Positions 37,129 through 48,471 of a DNA stretch of 64,000 nucleotides are shown here, piece after piece. This stretch comes from Roseomonas sp. Its GTDB lineage: Bacteria; Pseudomonadota; Alphaproteobacteria; Acetobacterales; Acetobacteraceae. The notes under the pieces were generated by a model that saw only the letters and a list, made by a program, of their open reading frames with translations, had not been told where the DNA came from and searched no databases. The number at the start of each line of letters is the position of its first letter. Position 1 is the first letter of the stretch. Where the stretch lies: assembly GCA_020249435.1 (NCBI GenBank), contig JADCFQ010000006.1, forward strand, positions 1 through 64,000, read 5' to 3'. Position numbers and translations under genes: made by a program.

Positions 37129-37956
37129 ATGGTGCAAAGACCCATGAAGCTGATCGGGGTTGCCACGGCGCTTTTGGTCTTGGGCGCAGGCGGCGGCTTG
37201 TGGCTTTCGGGCGTGCTTTCCTCCGCACAGCGGGATGCCGCGATGCCTGTGCCGCCGGAACCGCCGCGGCTTTCCCAAGCCCCTGAATATGCGCGCTGCC
37301 TTGATCTTTTGCCGGCCGACCCCCTCGGCGCCCGGAGCTTTGCGCGGGATTGGCTGATGCAGGGCGGTGGCGAGGGCGCCGCCCAATGTGAAGCGCTGGC
37401 TCAGCTTAGCCTTGGGGAGGCTGATGCAGCGGCCGAGGCTTTGGAACGTATCGCAGCCCGCAGCGAAGCAGGGCTTGCCGCGCGTGCTGCGGTGTTTGGC
37501 CAGGCGGCGGAAGCCTGGCGCGCTGCCGGCAAGCCGCAACGCGCAGCGGCGGCGGCCAGCCTTGCCCTGGCACTGACGCCGCAAGACCCTGATTTGCTGC
37601 TGGAACGCGCCATGGCGCGGCTTACGCTCGGGCAAGTGCCGGGGGCGCTCGCTGATCTTGATTTAGCGGTGGTCCTGGATGCGGATCGTGCCGAGGCCTG
37701 GATTTGGCGCGCCGCCGCGCAGCGCCGGATGGAAAGCCTGCGCCCCGCGGAAGACAGCATCACCACCGCGCTGCGGCTCGCGCCGCGCAATGTGGAAGCG
37801 CTGCTGGAACGCGGCATTCTGCGCCAATTGCGCGGCGAGGCTGAAGCCGCGCGGCGCGATTGGGAAAGGGTGCTGGAATTGGCGCCAGACAGCGCTGCTG
37901 CGGATCTGGCGGCGCAGAACTTGGCGCTGATCGAAGCCGGGCCAAGCCAGCGTTAA
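37129..37956 (+). CDS. Membrane-anchored TPR protein
   Basis: A 275-residue protein with one N-terminal hydrophobic segment (residues about 9-29) acting as an anchor or signal, then a periplasmic helical region. About four to five 34-residue tetratricopeptide-like repeats are seen from residue 120 on, with ALALTPQDPDLLLERAMARL and ALRLAPRNVEALLERGILRQ as good examples. TPR domains bind partner proteins; no partner is evident. Start may be 37129 or the in-frame ATG at 37144. Its end overlaps the converging small gene by 4 bases. Confidence 0.85.
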   Translation: MVQRPMKLIGVATALLVLGAGGGLWLSGVLSSAQRDAAMPVPPEPPRLSQAPEYARCLDLLPADPLGARSFARDWLMQGGGEGAAQCEALAQLSLGEADAAAEALERIAARSEAGLAARAAVFGQAAEAWRAAGKPQRAAAAASLALALTPQDPDLLLERAMARLTLGQVPGALADLDLAVVLDADRAEAWIWRAAAQRRMESLRPAEDSITTALRLAPRNVEALLERGILRQLRGEAEAARRDWERVLELAPDSAAADLAAQNLALIEAGPSQR

Positions 37957-38279
37957 CGGCGCGCCCGGGCAGCTCCTCCGCCCCGGCGTTCCTCCCAGGA
38001 CGCCCAATGCTTTCCATCCGTTGGCAACCCGCGCGCATCGCAGGGAACCACATTGATCGCCGGAAAATCGCTCACCAGCGCCATGGCAACGCCGCGTGGG
38101 CGGGAAAACCCGGCAAGCTGGATGTCGAGCGTATTCCGGGATGTAACGCGGATAATCCGCCCCCATTCCCCGGCATAGGCGGTCACGATTGGCCCCGGTT
38201 CATCGCGCGTCAGGCGTACCAGATCGCCGGCTTCGGGGATCGTGATCTGCGAGCCATCGGGCCTAGTATCTATCCGCAT
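37953..38279 (-). CDS. Hypothetical protein, 108 aa
   Basis: A small basic protein I cannot assign. GDLVRLTRDEPGPIV, EWGRIIRVTSRNTLDIQL and INVVPCDARGLPTDG suggest a small beta-barrel, perhaps SH3- or KOW-like, in the middle; the last ten residues are Arg/Gly/Ala-rich. Codon use is normal. It converges on the TPR gene with a 4-base overlap and is divergent from pyrG. It could be a spurious frame, but the ordered hydrophobic pattern favours a gene. Confidence 0.55.
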   Translation of the reverse strand: MRIDTRPDGSQITIPEAGDLVRLTRDEPGPIVTAYAGEWGRIIRVTSRNTLDIQLAGFSRPRGVAMALVSDFPAINVVPCDARGLPTDGKHWASWEERRGGGAARARR

Positions 38280-38307
38280 GAGGATTTTCCTGCCTTGCGT
38301 TGCGGGA

Positions 38308-38321
38308 GTTGAAGCTTCAAC
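38308..38321. promoter_or_regulatory. 14-bp palindrome upstream of pyrG
   Basis: GTTGAAGCTTCAAC is a perfect dyad in the 142-base divergent spacer between the 108-aa gene and pyrG. It could be a regulator site; no family is recognised. Confidence 0.3.
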
Positions 38322-38358
38322 GCGGCAGTAAACTCGACAAACCTCAAGAATCATCTAA

Positions 38359-40877
<2,519 letters not shown>

Positions 40878-40895
40878 TCAGGCGCTATTGCTGGA

Positions 40896-40939
40896 GCTTT
40901 TTCAAGCCAAGTGGAATCACTTGGCGACGCGGAAAAAGC
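40896..40939. repeat. Nested palindrome between kdsA and cytochrome b561
   Basis: Inner arms GCCAAGTG (40906-40913) and CACTTGGC (40918-40925) pair perfectly around GAAT. Outer arms GCTTTTTC and GAAAAAGC pair as well. It lies between converging genes 19 bases after the kdsA stop. It may terminate transcription from either side or be a REP-like unit. Confidence 0.5.
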
Positions 40940-40952
40940 GACCAAACAAGGT

Positions 40953-41516
40953 TCAGTGCAGCTCCGGTGAGCGGATGCGAAGCGGAGAGGCACTGAAACT
41001 CATGCGCCCCATCAGCCCATCGCGCTTGATGAATTGGTGCCAAAGCGCGGCGGCGATGTGAAAGGCCACCAGCGCGAGCAGCGCATAGGCCGCCAATTCA
41101 TGCACCTCCTTGATGCTGCGCGACAGGGTGCGATTGGCCGCGAGCGGTGAGGCGATGCTGAAGAAGCCGAATTCCAAGCCACGCCCGCGCAGAAAATGTG
41201 TCGCCAGACCGAGCAAAGGCACCGCTGCCATCAGCCCATAAAGCCCAAGATGCGCGAGCTTCGCGAGGCGCTGTTGCTGCGCTGTCATGGCCGAAGGCAG
41301 CGCTGGCGCTGTGCTGACCATGCGCCAGAGAATGCGCAGCACCAGCAACACAACCACCACAGCACCGACGCTGTTATGTGTGGTTTTGATCAAATCCCGA
41401 AAGGCGCCGCGCGGCAGGTCATCAGCAATCAGGATGGCCGCAGCAGCATAGAAAATCAGCGCCGCCATCACCCAATGAAACAGGATGGCAAGGCGATTGT
41501 AACGGTCGCGGTCCAT
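40953..41516 (-). CDS. Cytochrome b561
   Basis: A 187-residue inner-membrane dihaem cytochrome with four membrane segments. Likely haem-ligand His residues are in ILFHWVMAAL near residue 14, KTTHNSVG near 45 and the pair KEVHELAAYALLALVAFHIA near 140-155. It passes electrons between ubiquinol and a periplasmic or oxygen acceptor. I chose the ATG at 41516 (MDRDRYNR), five residues inside the longest reading. It closes the run of minus-strand genes from 45485. Confidence 0.92.
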   Translation of the reverse strand: MDRDRYNRLAILFHWVMAALIFYAAAAILIADDLPRGAFRDLIKTTHNSVGAVVVVLLVLRILWRMVSTAPALPSAMTAQQQRLAKLAHLGLYGLMAAVPLLGLATHFLRGRGLEFGFFSIASPLAANRTLSRSIKEVHELAAYALLALVAFHIAAALWHQFIKRDGLMGRMSFSASPLRIRSPELH

Positions 41517-41581
41517 GGTGCATTCCTTCACGAAGTCAGCGAAGGGCTAAACGCTTTTCGGAAGCGCCGCCATGATCAGAA

Positions 41582-41956
41582 TCAAACCCCACCCGCACGC
41601 CGCGCCGGTTCGCGGCTCAAGCCCCGCGATGCCAGCGCCGCCAGATATTCCGCCCAGCGACTTTCCTGTTCCTCGCCCAGGCGGCGCAGATATTCCCAGG
41701 TAAAAATCCCCGTATCATGCAAATCATCAAAACTGATGCGAAGAGCATAATGGCCTACCGGTTCCAGCCCGATAATCCCAACATGCCGCCGCCCGGCCAC
41801 AATCACCTTCTGCCCCGGCCCATGGCCTTGCACTTCCGCACTCGGGCTTTCCACGCGCAGATACTCCGCCGGCAGCGCGAAACGCGCGCCATCGGCAAAG
41901 GCAATCTCCAGGATTTTTTCCGCCTTGCGCAGGCGGATTTCAGTCGGCGCGCTCAT
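41582..41956 (-). CDS. DUF971 (gamma-butyrobetaine hydroxylase N-terminal-like) protein
   Basis: A 124-residue protein matching the DUF971 family, with [19 protein letters not shown] at the start, [20 protein letters not shown] and [18 protein letters not shown] as hallmarks. Some relatives are linked with iron-sulfur or quinone biology; the biochemical role is not known. The ATG overlaps the stop of the Trm112 gene (ATGA), so they are co-translated. Confidence 0.9.
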   Translation of the reverse strand: MSAPTEIRLRKAEKILEIAFADGARFALPAEYLRVESPSAEVQGHGPGQKVIVAGRRHVGIIGLEPVGHYALRISFDDLHDTGIFTWEYLRRLGEEQESRWAEYLAALASRGLSREPARRAGGV

Positions 41957-42150
41957 GCGTCCAGTTTACGCGCCTCATCCGGCAGCATGATCGGAATGCC
42001 ATCACGCACGGGAAAAGCGAGGCCCGCCGCGTCGCTGATCAATTCGCCCCGGTCGCGATCATAACGCAGCGGCTTCTTGGTCACGGGGCAGACCAGGATT
42101 TCGAGCAGCTTCGGGTCAAGCGCGCCGCCTTTGGGTTGCGGTTCGGTCAT
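41953..42150 (-). CDS. Trm112 family protein
   Basis: A 65-residue Trm112-like protein. [18 protein letters not shown] and the [10 protein letters not shown] end are typical of the bacterial UPF0434/YcaR-type group. The Cys count is low, so a full zinc site is not visible. Related eukaryotic proteins activate methyltransferases; the bacterial role is unclear. It lies between the LON-domain gene and the DUF971 gene. Confidence 0.9.
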   Translation of the reverse strand: MTEPQPKGGALDPKLLEILVCPVTKKPLRYDRDRGELISDAAGLAFPVRDGIPIMLPDEARKLDA

Positions 42151-42166
42151 GCAATGAATTCCTTCT

Positions 42167-42829
42167 TCAGCTCAGGCTGCCGGGGTTCGGCATATTGGCC
42201 GCTGCCCCCATGCGCAGCAGCGCGACCAGCATTTCGGCCCGTTCCGGCCCCTCGGCCGCTTCCAGCAGCGCCTGTTTTTCCGGCGGATCAAAGGGGCAGA
42301 CCATGGAAAGCATCGTCACCAACAGCGCATCCGGGGTTTGTTCCACCGCATCCCAATTCGCTTCAATCCCCCGGGCCAGGAAATAGGGCTTGAGCGCCCC
42401 AAGCAAAGCCAGACGATCCAGCAGCGGCGGTTCCGCTTCCAGCAAATCCGTGACGAAATCCGTGTAATCCGCCCGCACACGCCGATAGCCACCAGGCGCC
42501 TGCGGCAATTCCTCAAGAATGCGAAACCGCGCCACACCGATCAGCGTAATCAGCAGCCGACCATCATCGGTTTCGCTGAAGGATGAAATGCGCCCAAGGC
42601 AGCCAATGCGATAAAGCCCCGGCCCTTCTGCCGCTGGCTTACCGCGGGCATCCGGCTGCACCATGCCGAAAAGCCGGCCTCGCCCCAGCGCGTCCATCGT
42701 CATCGCCAGATAGCGCGGCTCAAAAATATTGAGCGGCAAGCGCCCGCGCGGCAGCAGCAGCGCCCCGGTCAGGGGGAAGACTGCAATTTCGCTCGGCAAA
42801 TCTGCCAAACGCGGACTGAAGGGTTGCAT
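42167..42829 (-). CDS. LON substrate-binding-domain protein
   Basis: A 220-residue protein equal to the N-terminal substrate-binding domain of Lon protease, without ATPase or protease domains. Signatures are [26 protein letters not shown] and GCLGRISSF. Its target proteins are unknown. The neighbouring genes (thioredoxin-TPR chaperone before, Trm112 after) form a run often seen in alphaproteobacteria and hint at protein quality control. Confidence 0.93.
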   Translation of the reverse strand: MQPFSPRLADLPSEIAVFPLTGALLLPRGRLPLNIFEPRYLAMTMDALGRGRLFGMVQPDARGKPAAEGPGLYRIGCLGRISSFSETDDGRLLITLIGVARFRILEELPQAPGGYRRVRADYTDFVTDLLEAEPPLLDRLALLGALKPYFLARGIEANWDAVEQTPDALLVTMLSMVCPFDPPEKQALLEAAEGPERAEMLVALLRMGAAANMPNPGSLS

Positions 42830-42849
42830 GATGCGTGGTGCCGCCCGCC

Positions 42850-43785
42850 TTACCGGAACAGCACGGAAGAAAGCTTGCGCCGCCCGGCGACACTGGCTTC
42901 ATCCCCAAAGCCCCAGGCCTCGAAGAATTTCAGCAATTGCTTGCGCGCGGCTTCCTCATTCCAGGCGCGGTCGCGCTTGATGGCTTCGATCAAGGCATCC
43001 ACCGCCCCAGCGCGATTATCCATGGCGTTCAGCGCCACAGCCAGGTCAATCCGTGCTGCGTGGTCATTGGGATCAGCGGCCAGGCGCGCTTCGAACTCCG
43101 CAAGCTTGGCCCGCGCTTCGCGCCCTTCTGCGGCCAATTCCAAGGCGCTCCGGATGGAAGCGATCTCGGCATGGCTGCGGAGCTTTTCCGGCACGCTTTC
43201 AATGACCTGCAGGGCCTGTTCTTCCTGCCCGAGCGCCATCAGGCAGCGCGCAACGCCGGCCATGGCTTCAGCATTTTCCGGTTCCTGCTGCGCCAGCGCG
43301 CCAAACATTTGCAGCGCAGTGGTGGCATCGCCTTCTTCCAGCGCGGCCTTGGCTTCGCCGAGCAAATCAGCGGTCGGCATTTGCCCACCCGCCTGTTTGA
43401 GCAAGCCTTCAATGAAGCGCTTCACTTCCGATTCCGGCAGCGCGCCCTGGAACAGATCAAGGATCTGCCCCTTCCAGAAGGCCACCACCGTGGGCACGGA
43501 TTGCAGCGGCAGGCCCATTTGCACGAGCTGCTGCACAAGGCCCCTGTTCTTATCAATATCAATCTTGACCAGCCGCACGCGGCCGCCTGCGGCGGTTACC
43601 ACCTTTTCGAGCGCGGGGGTCAGTTGCTTGCAGGGGCCACACCAGGTCGCCCAGAAATCCACCAGCACCGGCACATCATTGGATGCCTGCACCACATCCT
43701 GCATGAAGGTGGTCTGGTCGCCATCCTTGATGGCGCCGGCAGCGGCGCCCTGCGGTGGGCGAGAGGGGTCGAAGATCACTTCCAT
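42850..43785 (-). CDS. Thioredoxin-TPR chaperone (CnoX/YbbN type)
   Basis: A 311-residue protein with an N-terminal thioredoxin domain and a C-terminal TPR-like helical region (about 140-300). The redox site WATWCGPC is intact, with Cys49 and Cys52, unlike E. coli CnoX where the pair is degenerate, so this one may be a true thiol oxidoreductase. CnoX proteins hold oxidised clients for GroEL or DnaK. It lies 20 bases upstream of the LON-domain gene. Confidence 0.93.
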   Translation of the reverse strand: MEVIFDPSRPPQGAAAGAIKDGDQTTFMQDVVQASNDVPVLVDFWATWCGPCKQLTPALEKVVTAAGGRVRLVKIDIDKNRGLVQQLVQMGLPLQSVPTVVAFWKGQILDLFQGALPESEVKRFIEGLLKQAGGQMPTADLLGEAKAALEEGDATTALQMFGALAQQEPENAEAMAGVARCLMALGQEEQALQVIESVPEKLRSHAEIASIRSALELAAEGREARAKLAEFEARLAADPNDHAARIDLAVALNAMDNRAGAVDALIEAIKRDRAWNEEAARKQLLKFFEAWGFGDEASVAGRRKLSSVLFR

Positions 43786-43857
43786 AGCGGCACTTCCTGG
43801 TCCTGTTGCCCCATAAATGCGCCCTATCGCCGCAGAAGCAAGCCACCCTGGCGCGGA

Positions 43858-44364
43858 TCAGGCGCCATCCAGTTCCAGCAACCGTGTTTCATGCCCAAGC
43901 TCAGCCAAAAACCCAAGCAAATCCTGGGGGGCGAGGCCGGTGGACGCCGTATTCACCAAGGGATGCACCCAAATCCGCACATGGCGCATCAGCCCGGCAT
44001 CCATGACAAAACGAATCCGGGCGGGGGACGCATTCACCAACCCGAAAGGCGTGACCGAGCCCGGCGTCAGGCCAAGGACGCCCAGCAATTCCTCGGCACT
44101 GCCCATGCTGACCTTGCCTGACCCCGCCATGCGGGCCAGCGCATTGATGGAAACCTGGCGGGATTCCTCCAAGGTGGCCAGCAGGAAGGGGCCATCGCCC
44201 TTGGCGGGGCGGAGGAACAGGTTTTTCGTATGGCCACCCGGCAGCGTGCCGCGCAGCCCCTGGCTTTCGGCCACGGTAAAGACCGCCTCGTGATGGCGCG
44301 TCTCCGCGGCAATGCCGGCAGCGGCGAGGCGGGCGAGCAGCCCATCAGGGGTTTCAGGCGTCAT
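43858..44364 (-). CDS. YbaK/ProX-type aminoacyl-tRNA deacylase
   Basis: A 168-residue trans-editing domain protein of the YbaK/PrdX family. GGHTKNLFLRPAKG near residue 45 carries the catalytic Lys region. NASPARIRFVMDAGL and HPLVNTASTGL near 140 are typical of PrdX-type deacylases that clear alanyl- or cysteinyl-tRNA(Pro). Its start overlaps the stop of the fused oxygenase gene by 4 bases. Confidence 0.9.
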   Translation of the reverse strand: MTPETPDGLLARLAAAGIAAETRHHEAVFTVAESQGLRGTLPGGHTKNLFLRPAKGDGPFLLATLEESRQVSINALARMAGSGKVSMGSAEELLGVLGLTPGSVTPFGLVNASPARIRFVMDAGLMRHVRIWVHPLVNTASTGLAPQDLLGFLAELGHETRLLELDGA

Positions 44365-45485
44365 GCCTCCTGCATGCCACCGGCAGGAGCGTCAAGAAAG
44401 CCGAGATTTTCTTCCCGCAGCTTGGCGGCGGCTTCATCATAAAGGAATGGCAGGAAGGCATAGCGCCGACCAGCGGTTACCTTGGACACGCGATGCAGCA
44501 GGCTGCAGGAAAAAATCACCGCGCCGCCAGGCGGCGGCTTGAAGCTACGCGGACCGAATTCCGGGAAGGAAATCTCACCGCCTTCAAATTCAGCATTCAG
44601 ATTGATGGAAACCGCAAAGCGGCGATGCGCCGTGCCCTTTGTTGTGTCATCCCGATGGGCGCGGAAATGGCCGCCATCTTCTGCCGAATAACAGCTGACA
44701 ATGTAGCGTTCCATGCGTGAGACGTGAAACTGATACACCTTGGCGATTTCCGGCACGATCCGGCGCTTGATGCGCGCCTGGGTGATGCGAATGATCTCAT
44801 CATCCGTGATGGTGTAGTCCTTGCGCCGCTTGTGGTTATGGTCAAAGACGCCGACGGTCTTGCCATTGACTTCGCGCATGAAGCCGGATTCCCCGCCGCC
44901 ATGCGTTTCATACAGGCCGATGAGTTTTTGGCACAAATCAGGTTCAAAAACGCTATGCAGACAAAGCACCGGCGCCTGCACAGCGAAACCGGGGTAGCTA
45001 TCCACGAGTGGCAGGGCAGAGAGGTAATTGAAAAGCTCGGCCAGCTCAGCGCCGGCAGGTGAAAAAGGAAACATTTTCAGGATGCGCAAAGCCGGATCAA
45101 GGACCAGCCAGAAGCGCCGCATGGCTACGGGCTGCCCCACAACGGCATCGCGGGGCACTGCACCGTAACGCCTGGAAATCGCAAGATCATCATCGAGAAA
45201 GAACCGGATGCCAGGCGCACGTTCCTGGATGCGGTTCTGCGCCCGATCTTCCGGATCAGCCACCACGCCGAAAAGGCTGATCTTGTCGTCATCGAACATG
45301 CGGTGGTGGGCTGCGATGGCGCGCAAAGCACCCTGCCCGGCTTCGTCGCCAACCGTGCCTAGAAAACACAGGACAATGTAGCGCCCCGCCGCCGTGTCGA
45401 AGGTGAAGCGCGGGCTGGTGGTTGTGGGTGCCACGAAATAGGGTGCTGGGTCACCCGGCGAGAGATTGGCGAAAAGGGGCTGCAT
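44361..45485 (-). CDS. Redoxin-like / 2OG-Fe(II) oxygenase fusion
   Basis: A 374-residue two-domain protein. Residues about 8-160 match a peroxiredoxin (AhpC/TSA) fold with PGDPAPYF-type opening, but the peroxidatic T-x-x-C is absent: the position reads TVGD. Residues about 165-360 form a prolyl-4-hydroxylase-type 2-oxoglutarate/Fe(II) domain with His277-x-Asp279, His331 and Arg340 or 341 as metal and cofactor ligands. It may hydroxylate a protein or small molecule. It has a CtrA-like box 26 bases before its ATG and is translationally coupled to the deacylase. Confidence 0.85.
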   Translation of the reverse strand: MQPLFANLSPGDPAPYFVAPTTTSPRFTFDTAAGRYIVLCFLGTVGDEAGQGALRAIAAHHRMFDDDKISLFGVVADPEDRAQNRIQERAPGIRFFLDDDLAISRRYGAVPRDAVVGQPVAMRRFWLVLDPALRILKMFPFSPAGAELAELFNYLSALPLVDSYPGFAVQAPVLCLHSVFEPDLCQKLIGLYETHGGGESGFMREVNGKTVGVFDHNHKRRKDYTITDDEIIRITQARIKRRIVPEIAKVYQFHVSRMERYIVSCYSAEDGGHFRAHRDDTTKGTAHRRFAVSINLNAEFEGGEISFPEFGPRSFKPPPGGAVIFSCSLLHRVSKVTAGRRYAFLPFLYDEAAAKLREENLGFLDAPAGGMQEA

Positions 45486-45510
45486 GAACCGAAAGTCACA
45501 CAGCTAATAG

Positions 45511-45525
45511 TTAATAAGTAGTTAA
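45511..45525. promoter_or_regulatory. CtrA-like box TTAA-N7-TTAA
   Basis: TTAA TAAGTAG TTAA is a perfect match to the full CtrA consensus. It sits within a direct repeat of TAGTTAAT and 26 bases before the start of the redoxin/oxygenase gene. In alphaproteobacteria CtrA is a cell-cycle and motility regulator. A chance match in this A/T-rich spacer is possible. Confidence 0.45.
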
Positions 45526-45562
45526 TTTCCCTCGACTGCTTGATGTCCGCAACTGCCGACAG

Positions 45563-45844
45563 TTACCCGCAGGTAATCCGCGTCACCACGCCGTTCTCGA
45601 TCAGCCCGCTTGCGCGATCTATCCGGTAATCCTTGGTCATCGGCGTGGTCGGCCCGCCCATGCGCACCGTGCTGATGCCCGGCATGGCTTGGAGCGCCGC
45701 GCGCACCTCCTCCGGTGCCTTGCCGAGCAAGGCAGGGAAGCGCGCTTCATGCCGCGCGCAGCCTTCAGGGGCCTGGGCTTGGGCGCCGCCGGCAAGGGCG
45801 AGCAGGCCGAAGCAGAGCGCCAAGGTGAGCCGCGTTTGGGTCAT
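45563..45844 (-). CDS. I78-family peptidase inhibitor-like exported protein
   Basis: A 93-residue exported protein. The signal peptide is about residues 1-24 (ending AQAQA). The mature part has LLGKAPEEVRAAL, RMGGPTTPMTKDYRIDR and NGVVTRITCG, which follow the I78 inhibitor pattern (LxGK, R-x-x-x-P, T-x-D-Y-R, V-x-R-x-x-CG). The two Cys at the mature N terminus and the end may pair. I78 proteins inhibit serine peptidases; this target is unknown. It sits alone between the oxygenase gene and a divergent gene. Confidence 0.72.
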   Translation of the reverse strand: MTQTRLTLALCFGLLALAGGAQAQAPEGCARHEARFPALLGKAPEEVRAALQAMPGISTVRMGGPTTPMTKDYRIDRASGLIENGVVTRITCG

Positions 45845-45974
45845 CGGGTTTTCCTTCCGTGTTGAGGGGATGAAAGCCTGACTTCATGGCGATTTCAGGG
45901 TGATCTCTGCCACATTGCCGCGCGGCTTGGCAGGCGCCATTCTGGGCGTGATCAATGCGTAAGGAACCCGCCCC

Positions 45975-46661
45975 ATGGCTCAGCCGCTTTCCATCATGTC
46001 CACCCTGGCGCTTCAGGGCGTGCTTGACGCGCTGGCGCCGCTTTGGGCCAAGACCAACCCTGCCCCGGCCATGGTGTTTGACCCGACCAAAAGCATTTCT
46101 CAGCGCATTGCGGATGGCGCGCGGGGCGATATCGCGATCCTGACCGCAGCCGCCGTGGATGATTTCATCGCCAAGGGGGTTTTTGCGCCAGGCAGGAGGC
46201 GCGATTTGGCGTTGTCCCATATTGGTGTTGCGGTCGCGGCTGGCGCAAAGCGGCCCGATATCAGCACGCCGGAAGCCTTCCGCGCGACGCTGCTGGCGAC
46301 ACCATCGCTGGCCTATTCCCGCGCGGGCGCGAGCGGGCTGTTCTTTGCGGGGCTGATCGAAAGGCTGGGCATTGCGGCGGAAGTCAACGCCAAAGCCACC
46401 GTCATTCCGCAGGGATTTACCGGGGAATTGTTGAAGCGCGGCGAAGTGGCACTTGCCATTCAGCAAGTCAGCGAATTGATGACCGTGCCGGGGATAGACA
46501 TTATCGGCACGCTGCCCGCTGAAATTGGCGAGGTAATGACCTTCTCCGCCGCCATCTTCGCCGAAGCGCCGCAGCCGGAAGCCGCGCGCGCCTTCATGGC
46601 GTTTTTGGTGGAAGGCGCGGATGCGAAGTTGCTCCGCGCCAAGGGGTTGGAGCCGGTTTAG
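45975..46661 (+). CDS. ModA-like substrate-binding protein without signal peptide
   Basis: A 228-residue protein of the molybdate-binding (ModA/extracellular binding) fold. FDPTKSISQRIADGARGDIAILTAAAVDDF and the closing EAARAFMAFLVEGADAKLLRAKGLEP are family-like. The N terminus, MAQPLSIMSTLALQG, lacks a clear signal peptide, and no ABC permease is near. It may be cytoplasmic or have lost export. Its stop overlaps the monooxygenase stop by 4 bases (convergent). The ligand is unknown. Confidence 0.8.
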   Translation: MAQPLSIMSTLALQGVLDALAPLWAKTNPAPAMVFDPTKSISQRIADGARGDIAILTAAAVDDFIAKGVFAPGRRRDLALSHIGVAVAAGAKRPDISTPEAFRATLLATPSLAYSRAGASGLFFAGLIERLGIAAEVNAKATVIPQGFTGELLKRGEVALAIQQVSELMTVPGIDIIGTLPAEIGEVMTFSAAIFAEAPQPEAARAFMAFLVEGADAKLLRAKGLEPV

Positions 46662-48298
46662 GCGCCCAACGCAAACCCCTCATACCCTTTCTCCGCCACC
46701 TCATCGCAAATCCGCCGATACCGCGCCATGCCGCCGATATAAGGCATGAAGACGCGCGGCTTGCCCGGCACATTGGCGCCCAGATACCAGGAATGCGGCG
46801 TTTTCGGGAAAAGCGTGCGGTTGGCCACTTCCTGCACCTGCACCATCCAATCATCCACCGCATCGGGCTTGGCTTCAATGCGCGTCTGGCCGGCGGCGCG
46901 CATATCCGCAATGCAGCGCGTGATCCATTCCACATGTTGTTCGATGGCAACAGGCATATTGGTCAGCACTGAAGGGCTGCCAGGCCCGGTGATGGTGAAC
47001 AGATTGGGGAAGCCCACCACCTGCAAGCCAAGATAGCTGCGCGGGCCTTCGCGCCAGACATCGCGCAAAGCCAAACCATCGCGCCCCGCGATATTCAGGT
47101 TAAATAGCGGCCCAGTCATGGCATCAAAGCCGGTCGCGAACACGATGATATCCAAAGGATATTCGGCCTTGCTGGTCTTCACGCCGCGGGCCGTGATGCG
47201 CTCAATCGGTTCAGCGCGCAGATTGACCAGATCAACCGTGTCGCGGTTATAGGCTTCGAAATAACCGGTATCTATCGGCGGGCGCTTGGTGCCGAAGCCG
47301 TGATCAATATCGGAAAGGATCGCGGCCTTGGCAGGGTCCTTCACGATCTGGCCGATCTTGTTCTTGAGGAAGTCTGAGACGATCCTATTCGCTTCCTCAT
47401 TCGTCAGCACATCGCGGAATTCGGCGCGCAGCCTGAGGCCACCCTTTTCCCAGGCTTTCTCGAAAATCTCGTTCCGTTCGTCATCAGAAACTTCCAAGAC
47501 CGAACGATCCGCAATGCGCCAGGGATGGCCATTGACGGTGGAACGCATCACATCGCGGATTTCGGCGAAATTCTCGCGCACATATTTCTTGAAATCATCG
47601 GTCAGCGGCGCATTGCGCGCGGGGATCGAATAATTCGCCGTGCGCTGAAACACGGTCAGATGCTTGGCGGCGGCGGCAATCACCGGAATGGCCTGAATGC
47701 CGGTGGACCCGGTGCCAATCACGCCAACGCGCTTGCCCGTGAAATCCACACCCTCATGCGGCCATTCGCCGGTGTGATACCATTTGCCCTGAAAATCCGG
47801 GATGCCATCAATCTTCGGCAGATTGGCCGACGAAAGGCAGCCGACTGCCGAGACCAGATAGCGCGCGGCGTAATGCCCGCCCTGTTCGGTCTGCACATGC
47901 CAAAGATTTTCCGCTTCATCATAACGCGCCGCCACCACCCGCGCTCCGAAGGTAATGTCGCGCTTCAAATCCAGCTTATCGGCGGCGTAATTCAGGTAGC
48001 GCAGAATCTCCGGCTGGCTCGGGTAGCGTTCGGACCATTCCCAGCCCTGCACCAGATCATCCGAAAAATGATAGCAATAGCTATGGCTTTCGGAATCGCA
48101 GCGCGCGCCCGGATAGCGGTTCCAATACCAGGTGCCGCCCACGCCATCGCCCGCTTCCAGCACATGGGCGGAAAGCCCGAGCCGGTCGCGCAGCGCATGG
48201 AGCTGATACATCCCGGCGAAACCGGCACCGATGATCAGCGCATCATAAAGCTTCGCCTTGGTTGAGGTGGCGGCAAGCGGGGCTACGGCATCAAGCAT
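46658..48298 (-). CDS. Baeyer-Villiger-type flavin monooxygenase
   Basis: A 546-residue FAD/NADPH monooxygenase. The FAD Rossmann motif GAGFAG is at residues 24-29, the NADPH motif GTGSTG at 195-200, and the type I Baeyer-Villiger fingerprint FQGKWYHTGEWP at 169-180. The length and TGxDxxT region fit cyclohexanone/hydroxyacetophenone-type enzymes that convert ketones to esters or lactones. No esterase gene is adjacent to hydrolyse the product; the substrate is unknown. It is divergent from folE across 173 bases. Confidence 0.93.
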   Translation of the reverse strand: MLDAVAPLAATSTKAKLYDALIIGAGFAGMYQLHALRDRLGLSAHVLEAGDGVGGTWYWNRYPGARCDSESHSYCYHFSDDLVQGWEWSERYPSQPEILRYLNYAADKLDLKRDITFGARVVAARYDEAENLWHVQTEQGGHYAARYLVSAVGCLSSANLPKIDGIPDFQGKWYHTGEWPHEGVDFTGKRVGVIGTGSTGIQAIPVIAAAAKHLTVFQRTANYSIPARNAPLTDDFKKYVRENFAEIRDVMRSTVNGHPWRIADRSVLEVSDDERNEIFEKAWEKGGLRLRAEFRDVLTNEEANRIVSDFLKNKIGQIVKDPAKAAILSDIDHGFGTKRPPIDTGYFEAYNRDTVDLVNLRAEPIERITARGVKTSKAEYPLDIIVFATGFDAMTGPLFNLNIAGRDGLALRDVWREGPRSYLGLQVVGFPNLFTITGPGSPSVLTNMPVAIEQHVEWITRCIADMRAAGQTRIEAKPDAVDDWMVQVQEVANRTLFPKTPHSWYLGANVPGKPRVFMPYIGGMARYRRICDEVAEKGYEGFALGA

Positions 48299-48471
48299 GG
48301 CGGGTTCTTCTGGTTGTTCATGGACTTGGCAAGGCTACCCCAGCCGGGCGCCCGGCGCCAAGCGGGGGCAAATCCTTGTCATTTCGGCAGGGCGGCCCAC
48401 ATGGGGTCTGACGGCGACGCGAAGCCCCATGGCTTCTTGCGCCCCCTCGACCTTAGGGAAAGACCAATACC

